From a virus, in the IMG/VR virus record IMGVR_UViG_3300046817_000418, positions 1-42,873 of that record: a stretch of DNA of 42,873 bases, one strand, 5' to 3'. Both the position numbers and the translations under genes were made by a program. Below, piece after piece: positions 33,378 through 39,646 of the stretch (the first letter of the stretch is position 1; every line of letters starts with the position of its first letter). Under the pieces are notes generated by a model. That model was not told the DNA's origin. It made no database searches and saw nothing but the letters and a program-made list of their open reading frames with translations.

Positions 33378-34379
33378 TTATCGAACGAACGCCTTAGCAT
33401 CGTTCCATATTCGCAATCCCGGCACATGCCGCGCGCCTTGTTTGATGAACAGGCGGACGGCGGCGTCGTTGATCTGCAACAGGTGCGCCGGCACCAGTGC
33501 TATGTCCTTCACTTCGTAAACGAAATTATCGCGCAGCCCGGCCAGCGCGCCGGTGGCCGAGCGGGTGCGCGTCAGGTCCGGCGTTGACGCGGTGGCGAGC
33601 GCCTCGGCCTCGGCGGCCTCCTTCAACGCCGCGATGGCTTCCTCCGGCTCCGCGTCCCGCATGGCCTCGGCCGCCGCCGCGGCTAACCTTTGCGCCTCCA
33701 TCTCCGCCGCCCGACGCGCCGCCTCGGCCTTCCCGGTCAGGTACGTGGCGATACGGTTCTCGATGGTGAGCGCCTGCGCCCGCAGCGGCGTCGTCAGCCC
33801 GTTCCCCGCCCCGTCGATCAGCCTCTGGGCGTGCAGCACCGGCTCCTTGATCCGCTTGCGCGTGGCGTCGATCGCCGAAATCTCCGCCTTGTGCATCTTC
33901 GCGAAGTCGGTCGCGCGGCCGGTCGCCGTGTCGTCGGCGATGCCGCCCGCCGTGGCGACCAGAAACCGCTCGTAGGCGGCCCCTAACTCGGCGCACCGGG
34001 CGGCGTGCTCCGCCATCTCGTGCTCCAGCCACGCGCCCAACGCCTCGGGCTCCAGCGCCGCCGCGAGATCCACGACCGGCCTGTTCGGCCGCGCTCTGTC
34101 CCTCTCCGCGCGCCCCATCGCCCGGTAATCCACGGCCTTCGTCGGATCGGCGGGCGGCGCCTCGATCAACCCTCGGTATTCCGCCTCGGAGATGGCCTCG
34201 CCCGAGGTCCAGACCGCGTCCACGTCCGCCTCGGCGCCGTTGATTTCCGCGACCAACTGGCCGAGGCGGGTATAAATACGCGCGCCCACCGGGGGCGCGG
34301 CACGAGCGAGGCGGAGGCGGAACCACCCCGGCTCGGGCGCGTCGATGCGGCGGGATGGCTGGCGGGCTCGTTCGCTCAT
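33378..34379 (-). CDS. Coiled-coil phage recombination-operon protein (333 aa)
   Basis: The start at 34379 has AAGGA at good spacing. A loose N-terminal domain (to about 100) is followed by a long helix with Ala/Glu repeats (DFAKMHKAEISAIDATRKRIKEPV, IATYLTGKAEAARRAAEMEAQRLAAAAA). The end block FVYEVKDIALVPAHLLQINDAAVRLFIKQGARHVPGLRIW is shared by proteins beside phage single-strand annealing or SSB genes. It is first in the leftward recombination/replication operon, under an ACGCAATGCGT-controlled promoter. Confidence 0.6.
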   Translation of the reverse strand: MSERARQPSRRIDAPEPGWFRLRLARAAPPVGARIYTRLGQLVAEINGAEADVDAVWTSGEAISEAEYRGLIEAPPADPTKAVDYRAMGRAERDRARPNRPVVDLAAALEPEALGAWLEHEMAEHAARCAELGAAYERFLVATAGGIADDTATGRATDFAKMHKAEISAIDATRKRIKEPVLHAQRLIDGAGNGLTTPLRAQALTIENRIATYLTGKAEAARRAAEMEAQRLAAAAAEAMRDAEPEEAIAALKEAAEAEALATASTPDLTRTRSATGALAGLRDNFVYEVKDIALVPAHLLQINDAAVRLFIKQGARHVPGLRIWNDAKAFVR

Positions 34380-34398
34380 GGTGGTTGTCCTTGACATT

Positions 34399-34443
34399 TC
34401 ACGCAACGAGTATTACGCCTTTGTGACATCAAACGCAATGCGT
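34399..34443 (-). promoter_or_regulatory. Leftward promoter with ACGCA-A-TGCGT operator
   Basis: On the leftward strand TTGCGT (34433-34438) and TAATAC (34410-34415) are 17 bp apart. An 11-bp perfect palindrome at 34433-34443 covers the -35, and a second half-site (ACGCAA, 34401-34406) lies 32 bp away near the start of transcription, about three helical turns. TCACGCA/TGCGTGA arms at 34399-34405 and 34439-34445 form a wider inverted repeat. This fits a looped or paired dimer repressor such as the adjacent RHH protein. Confidence 0.55.
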
Positions 34444-34454
34444 GAGAAGCCTGA

Positions 34455-34643
34455 ATGAGTGCGAAAAAGACGTTTTCCCTACGGCTACCTGAGAAGCTGC
34501 GGGCCGAATCGGAGCGCCTGGCGGACGAGGAAAGCCGCACGCTCACGTCGTTGATCACCCACCTGCTCACGCGCGAGGTGGCCCGTCGCAGAGCGGAAAA
34601 GGCACGCGAGACGGTCGCGCCGGACCAGCATCGGGCAGCCTGA
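34455..34643 (+). CDS. Arc-like ribbon-helix-helix regulator (62 aa)
   Basis: The protein begins MSAKKTFSLRLPEKLRAESERLA and continues EESRTLTSLITHLLTREVARRRAEK: a beta-strand FSLRL followed by two helices, the RHH/Arc-MetJ fold with the expected length. It is divergent from the recombination operon, and the 75-bp gap holds an operator-like palindrome. It most likely represses that operon, as Arc does in P22. The stop is 8 bp from the convergent 110-aa gene. Confidence 0.7.
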   Translation: MSAKKTFSLRLPEKLRAESERLADEESRTLTSLITHLLTREVARRRAEKARETVAPDQHRAA

Positions 34644-34650
34644 CGCGCGC

Positions 34651-34983
34651 TCACCAGAACAGGTCCTCCATTCTGCTTTGCTCACGCCGGCGCATGGCCT
34701 CGTCGCGGACACGGACGGAGATCCAAACGACGGCGTTGCGCCCGCTGCGCGTCTTGCGTCGCTGTCCGCTGTCCGCCACCAGGCCGCCGTCGCACAGTTC
34801 GACGCGCCTCGGCCGTTCGGTGTTCCCGGCCATGCGGAGCGTGTCGGCGGTTTCCTCGTCGGTCGCGCCATACAGTCCACAGCGGACGATCCACGAGTAA
34901 ACTTCGGCCCGCAGCGTATCGGCGGCCGGCTCGATGGATTCCGCCGCGGCGTGCGATGTCCCGCTGTGACGCTGATATTTCAT
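34651..34983 (-). CDS. Winged-helix protein (110 aa)
   Basis: RHSGTSHAAAESIEPAADTLRAEVYSWIVRCG is followed by LYGATDEETADTLRMAGNTERPRRVELCDGGLVADSGQ. The block with NTERPRRVEL-GLV-DSG is a common phage module for an ordered helix-turn-helix acting on DNA. It lies 7 bases after the RusA-like gene in the early leftward operon. The role is likely regulatory or replicative; not known. Confidence 0.6.
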   Translation of the reverse strand: MKYQRHSGTSHAAAESIEPAADTLRAEVYSWIVRCGLYGATDEETADTLRMAGNTERPRRVELCDGGLVADSGQRRKTRSGRNAVVWISVRVRDEAMRRREQSRMEDLFW

Positions 34984-34990
34984 CCGGGCG

Positions 34991-35497
34991 TCACCGCCTG
35001 ACCGCTGGCGCCAGCCACGTCAGGCCCGGCTTCGTCCGCGTCACCGTCCGCCCGTTTCCGGCCCCACTGGCCCCCTTGGCCGCGCGTGGCTTCGCCGCCC
35101 GTCGCACCGCGCCCATTTCCGGCAGGCACCAGATCGCCACCATCACGTCCTCGCGTTGCGTGGGGCGGATGTTGATTTCGTGTGCGTTACCATCATTCGT
35201 TACCAATCCGACGGTTTCGCACAAATCCATTGTCGCCTTCTCGAAATTCCCGCTGTCGCGCCGCGAGATCGGCACCTCGATGACGACGTTGAAGCGGCAG
35301 TCGATGGGCGGGATGCCGACAAGCTGACGCCGCACCTCCCAGCCCGCTGAGAAGATCCAGGCGCGGTATTCCGGGCTGCGAACGCGTGGCTTGCCGGGCG
35401 CGCGTATCCACAGCCGGTTTGTTGATGGCGGCCGCGGCATCGTCACCACACGATCGGGCGTGGCGGCTGACCAGTGCGCCGGGCCGCCGCCGCTCAC
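34991..35497 (-). CDS. RusA-like Holliday junction resolvase (168 aa)
   Basis: The RusA layout is visible: PRPPSTNRLW at the start, SPEYRAWIF, then a strand VVIEVPISRRDSGNFEKATMDLCETVGLVTNDGNAHEINI with the conserved acidic residues of RusA (RRD...D...ND). The C-terminal 35 residues are Ala/Arg-rich. The GTG start overlaps the upstream stop (GTGA). It cuts four-way junctions made during recombination and helps debranch packaging substrates. Confidence 0.75.
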   Translation of the reverse strand: MSGGGPAHWSAATPDRVVTMPRPPSTNRLWIRAPGKPRVRSPEYRAWIFSAGWEVRRQLVGIPPIDCRFNVVIEVPISRRDSGNFEKATMDLCETVGLVTNDGNAHEINIRPTQREDVMVAIWCLPEMGAVRRAAKPRAAKGASGAGNGRTVTRTKPGLTWLAPAVRR

Positions 35498-35751
35498 GAA
35501 AAGACCCCGGCGCCTGGGGAGGATGTCGCGCGGCGCCGGGGAGGTTGCACGTCGGCGGGCATCGCGCCGCCCTTACGCGACCGGCCGGGGGGAGGACTCA
35601 ACGTCCCGGCCAATTCCGTTTCAATCATTTCGCGCAGCGCCTTGGCGCAATATGTCGGTTCGTCACCGATCGGGCCGTGCGCCCGCATCACGGCGGCGAG
35701 CGCGTCTCGCAGCGCCCGCAAGCGGATTTCACGCGCCTCGCTGACATTCAC
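35494..35751 (-). CDS. Small protein (85 aa), unknown
   Basis: The GTG start overlaps the stop of the 28-aa peptide (GTGA), and the stop overlaps the RusA-like start, so it sits in a tightly coupled operon. VNVSEAREIRLRALRDALAAVMRAHGP is a helix; after about residue 40 it becomes basic and Pro-rich. No family is recognised. Confidence 0.55.
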   Translation of the reverse strand: MNVSEAREIRLRALRDALAAVMRAHGPIGDEPTYCAKALREMIETELAGTLSPPPGRSRKGGAMPADVQPPRRRATSSPGAGVFS

Positions 35752-35834
35752 TGGACCAGCGCCCACAGCGCCCAGGCCCACACGCCGACCACGGCGGCGG
35801 CGGCGGCGCGCGCGGCGATGGAAAGGTGGCTCAC
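35748..35834 (-). CDS. Single-pass membrane peptide (28 aa), too short for standard calls
   Basis: GTG at 35834 overlaps the upstream stop (GTGA), and the peptide stop overlaps the next GTG (GTGA), so both borders are coupled. The peptide is VSHLSIAARAAAAAVVGVWA then WALWALVQ: one hydrophobic Ala/Trp helix, enough to cross the membrane. The two-sided overlap supports a real gene; function unknown. Confidence 0.5.
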   Translation of the reverse strand: MSHLSIAARAAAAAVVGVWAWALWALVQ

Positions 35835-36574
35835 GCGGCCAGATCCTGTGACGCCAACTGGCAAAGAAAGTCGCAGGCCGGCGCCGTGGGGTTGAGCGTT
35901 GGCCAGTCGGGCGGGATCTCGTCGATGAACAGCCGGACGCCCGCGATGCGCGTCAGCCGCGCGCCGAGACGCCGCGACAGTTCCGCCATGCGATCGAACT
36001 TCTCAGGAAAATGCAATCTGATCGCGGACCAGTAGTTTGGCGACGTTGCTTTCCCACAGGGCAGACAATTATTATTTGGCATCCCGAGACCGTAAAGAAC
36101 CGGCAACGCGATCCCGGCGCCCTCGACCATCGCGAGGCACGCCGCCTTATCGAGCCCGGCCACGATCAGCGGGTTCTCGATCTCCAGTTCGAAGAACGTC
36201 TCCGCGAGCCGTCGCGACCGCGCCTGATCGTTAGCGTCACAGGTGTAGCCGAACACATGCACATCGTCGGGCCGCTGGAACATCAGCCGCGGCGCGACCT
36301 TGAGGATGCCGGTGCAGGGCGCTCCGTCCGGCCCCGCGATGAAGCGGCGCCGCTCCCACACGTCCCAGGTGTCGGCGTATTCGTCCGACCGCAGGCGGAG
36401 GACGGACGCGCCCCACCAGCGTTCGCAGTCGGCGAGGAAGCGTTCGTTGTCCGGGTGCTCGGCGCCGGTCTCGCAGTAGGCCACCACGCCGCCTGGATGG
36501 GCGCGCAGATCGAGCGCGATGGCGACGGCGGACGCCGCCCCGCAGCCGAACCAGCGGACCCGCCGCCCGCTCAT
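35831..36574 (-). CDS. PP-loop/PAPS-reductase-like enzyme (247 aa)
   Basis: The N-terminal VRWFGCGAASAVAIALDL is a PP-loop (canonical SGGxDS here FGCGAAS), followed by VVAYCETGAEHPDN, the adenine/sulfate-binding strand of the phosphoadenosine phosphosulfate reductase family. GAPCTGILKVAPR (about 85-96) and GYTCDANDQARSRR match the later core. Phages carry such enzymes; suggested uses include sulfur chemistry on nucleotides or DNA. The unusual Cys11 in the PP-loop is worth noting. It is coupled on both sides by overlap. Confidence 0.75.
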   Translation of the reverse strand: MSGRRVRWFGCGAASAVAIALDLRAHPGGVVAYCETGAEHPDNERFLADCERWWGASVLRLRSDEYADTWDVWERRRFIAGPDGAPCTGILKVAPRLMFQRPDDVHVFGYTCDANDQARSRRLAETFFELEIENPLIVAGLDKAACLAMVEGAGIALPVLYGLGMPNNNCLPCGKATSPNYWSAIRLHFPEKFDRMAELSRRLGARLTRIAGVRLFIDEIPPDWPTLNPTAPACDFLCQLASQDLAA

Positions 36575-36828
36575 CGCCAGCCGGCCGGGTGATCGATCGG
36601 CGCCCCGGACTTTCCGCGTCCTCGCTGCGCGGCGTTTTCGGTTTTGCTCTGGCTTTGCCGCCTCGTCGGGGCATAGTCTTCGGCATCTTCGATGGCGTAA
36701 AGATAGCTCGAACGGGGACGCAAGCCGCCAGGAGCCGCCCCTCCTACTCGTCGGGAAATCAGGTTGGACCCCACTACCAGGTAGACGAGCGGGGGTGACA
36801 AGCCGGGAGAGACCGGCACCACGCTCAC
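36571..36828 (-). CDS. Small basic protein (85 aa), unknown
   Basis: The GTG start overlaps the upstream stop, and the stop overlaps the PAPS-like ATG. VSVVPVSPGLSPPLVYLVVGSNLISRRVGG has one hydrophobic stretch, then a long basic tail (RRQSQSKTENAAQRGRGKSG) that suggests nucleic-acid contact. No family recognised. Confidence 0.5.
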   Translation of the reverse strand: MSVVPVSPGLSPPLVYLVVGSNLISRRVGGAAPGGLRPRSSYLYAIEDAEDYAPTRRQSQSKTENAAQRGRGKSGAPIDHPAGWR

Positions 36829-37094
36829 GCCCCGATCTCCGGCTCGGCGAACGCGCGTGCCGCCGTCTCGCCGTCCGTCTTTATTTGGTTGGCCTGTGCG
36901 TCTGCCTGCTGCCGCCGAACGAACGCGGTCATGCACTCGTTGAAGGCGTATTTACGTTGGCACGGTACTGGCGCCTCGCTGGGGTGGCATGTGCAGGGCC
37001 GTTCCCGCTGCCTACGCATGACGCGCCCGACGACGCGGGCGATCGCCTCGGAAATCGGGATGAAGTCGCGGAGCGGGGGGAGGGCCACGCTCAA
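36825..37094 (-). CDS. Cys-containing small protein (89 aa)
   Basis: A TTG start overlaps the upstream stop (TTGA). SEAIARVVGRVMRRQRERPCTCHPSEAPVPCQRKYAFNECMTAFV contains CTCHP and further Cys, which may be a zinc site. The tail is charged. It lies in the same coupled operon. Function unknown. Confidence 0.5.
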   Translation of the reverse strand: MSVALPPLRDFIPISEAIARVVGRVMRRQRERPCTCHPSEAPVPCQRKYAFNECMTAFVRRQQADAQANQIKTDGETAARAFAEPEIGA

Positions 37095-37297
37095 TCAGCC
37101 AGCGCGGCGGCGATGAACGCGCGGATGCGTGCCCTCGTGGCCCGCCGCGGCTCGCGGCCGTTCCTCAGATCCAGCACGAGGACGGGGTCGCCCATGACGG
37201 CGATGCCGAACGTCGAGGCGGACATACCGGTCGCGCGGAGGAACAACTCGACGCTGGCCAGGATAGGATCGGTATCGCTGTCGAGGGCTGGGCACAT
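37091..37297 (-). CDS. Small HTH-like regulator (68 aa), first early leftward gene
   Basis: MCPALDSDTDPILASVELFLRATGMSASTFGIAVMGDP, then VLVLDLRNGREPRRATRARIRAFIAA: a helix-turn-helix of a type used by small alphaproteobacterial phage regulators (helix, SASTFG turn, LRNGRxPRxxT). Its promoter and operator lie at 37304-37332, and the expected start of transcription falls at or next to the ATG, so it may be a leaderless mRNA. A Cro- or CII-like role is likely. Confidence 0.55.
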   Translation of the reverse strand: MCPALDSDTDPILASVELFLRATGMSASTFGIAVMGDPVLVLDLRNGREPRRATRARIRAFIAAALAD

Positions 37298-37303
37298 CGC
37301 CCT

Positions 37304-37332
37304 ATTTCATAGGATTCAGCCTATGGCGTCAA
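37304..37332 (-). promoter_or_regulatory. Leftward early promoter with operator in its spacer
   Basis: TTGACG (rc of 37327-37332), 17 bp, then TGAAAT (rc of 37304-37309). The spacer holds the perfect palindrome CATAGG-attcag-CCTATG (37308-37325). The first base of the ATG is only about six bases from the -10, so the transcript would start near 37297. Confidence 0.55.
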
Positions 37333-37350
37333 CCCAGGCGATCATCCTAC

Positions 37351-37402
37351 GGCAATCCCTCGGGCAATCCCTCGGGCAATCCCTCTTGGCAATTTCCTAT
37401 GG
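37351..37402. repeat. 12-bp tandem repeat GCAATCCCTCGG, three copies plus one degenerate
   Basis: Copies begin at 37352, 37364 and 37376, with a decayed fourth (GCAATTTCCTAT) at 37389. One helical turn is about 10.5 bp, so a 12-bp period would place repeated sites on a slowly rotating face. It lies between two divergent promoters and may be a regulator binding array or a slippage product. Confidence 0.55.
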
Positions 37403-37415
37403 GACGGATTAGGAT
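37386..37415 (+). promoter_or_regulatory. Rightward promoter for the HTH repressor gene
   Basis: TTGGCA (37386-37391), 18 bp and TAGGAT (37410-37415). Transcription would start at about 37422, next to the chosen ATG (37423). Inverted TCCTA/TAGGA half-sites (37395-37399 and 37410-37414) overlap it, suggesting control by the same regulator as the neighbouring operators. Confidence 0.5.
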
Positions 37416-37422
37416 GCCCGCG

Positions 37423-37864
37423 ATGGCCGATCCTGACAGCGCGAGGGAATACCTCCTGGCGTCCGTCCCTGCCCATTGGGCTGTGGACGGAGGCGTCGCG
37501 CGCGTTGAGCCGCAACCCGACTTACGTGCAGCAGTACATCAGGCGGGGCAAGCCACAATATCTGTCCGACGCCGACCGGCGCATCCTTGTCCGGCTGTAT
37601 AAGCTTGACGCGGCGCGGCTACGCCCCCCTCTCAAGCGACCTCGCCGCCTCGGCCGCCCGCCGGAGAATGTCGGCGGCCAGCATCTCATAGATGCCAACC
37701 TCGCGCAGATATTGCTCGATACCCCGCAGGCGGCGCCGCTGCTCCGCGCTTTCGCCGGCATGTCCCCCAGCGACCGGCGCGCCATTCTTCAGCTTGCCAG
37801 ATCCATCCCGCGCGCCGCCCCCGATACGCCGGAGATCGTCAAACCGGCCGCGGTGACCGTCTAA
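37423..37864 (+). pseudogene. Frameshifted HTH repressor-like gene
   Basis: Frame 1 from ATG 37423 gives MADPDSAREYLLASVPAHW; the next frame gives LWTEASRALSRNPTYVQQYIRRG and YLSDADRRILVRLYKLD, a typical phage HTH repressor module. The join needs one base fewer at the GGG run near 37478-37480. Neither frame alone makes a full DNA-binding domain: frame 1 stops near 37602, and the second frame has only a TTG start in the middle of the HTH. Downstream the second frame ends with LLRAFAGMSPSDRRAILQLARSI (helices) and stops at 37864. It could be a real mutation, a sequencing error or programmed frameshifting. Confidence 0.6.
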
Positions 37865-37930
37865 AGACCAGATTTCTCCCAAGGCGAACTCCCCTTCACT
37901 ATGATCGGAGCCGACAAATTTCGTCCCGTG

Positions 37931-37984
37931 CGTAGGATTTGGCCTACGCGCCGCTTGACCTTTATATAGGCAAAGTCCTACGAT
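37931..37984 (+). promoter_or_regulatory. Rightward promoter with two TAGG-N6-CCTA operators
   Basis: CGTAGG-atttgg-CCTACG (37931-37948) is a perfect palindrome just upstream of the -35. TATAGG-caaagt-CCTACG (37965-37982) sits in the spacer and -10. The promoter is TTGACC (37955-37960), 18 bp, then TACGAT (37979-37984). It drives the 38014 gene series. The palindromes match the operator at 37308-37325 in arm sequence and spacing. Confidence 0.62.
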
Positions 37985-38013
37985 GCCTCGAGCAACACGG
38001 CTTGAGGCCTCCC

Positions 38014-38463
38014 ATGTCATCCACGACGAGACTGTCCCCGTCCCCGCCGGTCGGTCATTTATCCGACATAGTAGGTAACCTTACCCCCCTCACGTCGCCT
38101 GGCAAGTTGAGTCTTGTCACGGTTCCGATACAATTACGCTGCGATTGCGAAGACGGGTGGGTGTGGCAAGGCCGTCGCGGCCCCAACGATCCTGACGGCG
38201 ACATGGGCAAATGCGAAGCGCCCGGCTGCGAAGATGGTGTCATACACCTAAGCTGCGACACGCCCGGTTGCGTTGGTTATGCAACCGCCGTCGAGGACGG
38301 GCAATATTTGTGCGGGCATTGCGCGGCCCATCTGCGGGCGGAGGCGGACCTCGCCGCCATCGAGGCTCTGACCGACCATTGCCGGGCGCGCGAGCATCAG
38401 ATCCCATTCGGCCTGCTTTACACCGCCGTGGCCGCGGTCCAGCGCCTACGGGGGCGGGCGTGA
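38014..38463 (+). CDS. Cys-rich zinc-ribbon-like protein (149 aa)
   Basis: The start has GAGG ahead and lies under the operator-controlled promoter. The middle carries pairs LRCDCEDGW, KCEAPGCEDG, SCDTPGCVGY and YLCGHCAAHL: eight or nine Cys in CxC and CxxC-like pairs, enough for two zinc sites. The C-terminal helix (EADLAAIEALTDHCRAREHQ) may form an oligomer. It is probably an early regulator or host-takeover protein; no family named. Confidence 0.6.
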   Translation: MSSTTRLSPSPPVGHLSDIVGNLTPLTSPGKLSLVTVPIQLRCDCEDGWVWQGRRGPNDPDGDMGKCEAPGCEDGVIHLSCDTPGCVGYATAVEDGQYLCGHCAAHLRAEADLAAIEALTDHCRAREHQIPFGLLYTAVAAVQRLRGRA

Positions 38464-38651
38464 GCGGCGTGGGAACTTGCGTTGAGTTCGTCTGCGCCGA
38501 CTGCGGGCATCACGTCATCGGCTGCGCGTTGTCCCCGCCGGACGGCCCACCCCTGTGCGCCTCGTGCAACTGGATCACGCGGCACCTGGCGCCTGAACAC
38601 CACACGGAGGTACGCGAGCGGCTTGGCGTGCCGCTCAAGAGGTTGGCATGA
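38460..38651 (+). CDS. Zinc-ribbon protein (63 aa)
   Basis: GTG overlaps the previous stop (GTGA). CVEFVCADCGHHVIGCALSPPDGPPLCASCNWI gives CxxC...CxxC with a knuckle-like spacing, then a helical tail. It may bind zinc and nucleic acid or RNA polymerase, as small phage zinc ribbons do. Function unknown. Confidence 0.6.
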   Translation: MSGVGTCVEFVCADCGHHVIGCALSPPDGPPLCASCNWITRHLAPEHHTEVRERLGVPLKRLA

Positions 38652-38854
38652 CGACCAGCGCCGAGGACATCGAGCGGATCGCGGACGAGGTGTCGCCGTG
38701 GTCCGCCGCCATCGCGACCCGCCTGCGCGCCGTCGCGTGGCGCGTGGGGCGGCTGGAGCGCGCGGCCGATGAGATAGTCGATGACGCCCGCGTGACCGAG
38801 CGCCGGGCCGCCTGGAACGCGCGCAAGCGGCTGCCGATGGGGCATGTGGGGTGA
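38648..38854 (+). CDS. Small helical protein (68 aa)
   Basis: ATGA overlap with the previous gene. TSAEDIERIADEVSPWSAAIATRLRAVAWRVGRLERAADEI is a continuous amphipathic helical protein with a basic end (ARKRLPMGHVG). No family recognised; the coupling shows it belongs to the early operon. Confidence 0.55.
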   Translation: MTTSAEDIERIADEVSPWSAAIATRLRAVAWRVGRLERAADEIVDDARVTERRAAWNARKRLPMGHVG

Positions 38855-39123
38855 AGGGCATGACCCCCGAAGACAAGGTGGACCTGTACGAAGAGGCGCT
38901 GCACCAGATAGCGTCCTGGGCCGCCGCCTATCCGCTCGCCGTGTTCCCGGAACCGGACAAGGCTTATTACAAGCGGGCGCATGAGGTGTTGACGGCCAAC
39001 GGCATGACGCTGGACCGGCTCTCGGCGGCCGCCATGCGCCATGTCGTCGAAGGCGTTGGCCGGATCGCGCGGCAAGCCCTGGAGACCGGCGTGGCGGGCG
39101 ATGCCCAGGACGAACGGCGGTAA
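38851..39123 (+). CDS. Small helical protein (90 aa)
   Basis: GTGA overlap with the previous gene. MKGMTPEDKVDLYEEALHQIASWAAAYPLAVFPEPD followed by YYKRAHEVLTANGMTLDRLSAAAMRHVVEGVGRIARQAL: an all-helical, soluble protein. The next start lies inside its end (39101). Function unknown. Confidence 0.55.
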   Translation: MKGMTPEDKVDLYEEALHQIASWAAAYPLAVFPEPDKAYYKRAHEVLTANGMTLDRLSAAAMRHVVEGVGRIARQALETGVAGDAQDERR

Positions 39124-39382
39124 CGGCCGGGCCGCCCAGTACCACCCGCTCGACGCGCGGGCGATGGAGCGGGCGTGCCGCAAGCTGGCGGCTGATCTCA
39201 GGCGGGAATACGCCGAGGGCTGGGGGCCGGTGCCGTTGAGCCGGACGCTGGACGATCCGCCCCAGTCCATCAGCCGCCTGGAGGCCGCCGATTCCCTCGA
39301 GGCGCAGGGTGATCGGTGGGCGGCAGAGGCCAATGGTGGCCCGCGCAATATCCGCGACCGCGCCGCCCTCGGTGAACCGTGA
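39101..39382 (+). CDS. Small charged helical protein (93 aa)
   Basis: The ATG lies 20 bases before the previous stop. MPRTNGGNGRAAQYHPLDARAMERACRKLAADLRREYAEGWGPVPLSRTLDDPP, then QSISRLEAADSLEAQGDRWAA: helices with mixed charge. Last gene before the 264-bp gap. Unknown function. Confidence 0.5.
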   Translation: MPRTNGGNGRAAQYHPLDARAMERACRKLAADLRREYAEGWGPVPLSRTLDDPPQSISRLEAADSLEAQGDRWAAEANGGPRNIRDRAALGEP

Positions 39383-39646
39383 TCATCACAACGTACGGTA
39401 ACGGCTTGCCGACTCAGCGAAAATCGGTCATGGCGGAGTAACGGAGTTATCAAATGACGTAGAAATGCGAGAGGCGGCCACAAAGGACCGCCCCACCCAA
39501 GTCTGATGTTCAAGGCAGTTGGACGCTGCCCGAGCTACCTAACCGGTTGCTCCGAACATCCTACATCCGAGATTCGGAATCAAGTGGCTTTCGCTTGGTC
39601 GTGGTGGTGCGCGTCCCGCCGGTCAGCCTCCCGCGAAGGGGGATGG
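39383..39646. other. 264-bp gap upstream of the HTH replication gene
   Basis: It contains an 11-bp palindrome GATTC-G-GAATC (39571-39581), AACCGGTT (39541-39548), a GGCGG/CCGCC hairpin near 39473-39492 and TAACGG twice. No good -35/-10 pair was found. The gene frame after it is open upstream to 39506 but lacks a ribosome-binding site there. It may hold a promoter or origin signals for the next gene. Confidence 0.4.

Noticed and set aside
37619-38020. Minus-strand 133-aa frame opposite the repressor gene
   Set aside because: Its end looks helical, but the plus strand holds an HTH and a promoter; the minus frame has no ribosome-binding site and crosses the operator region.
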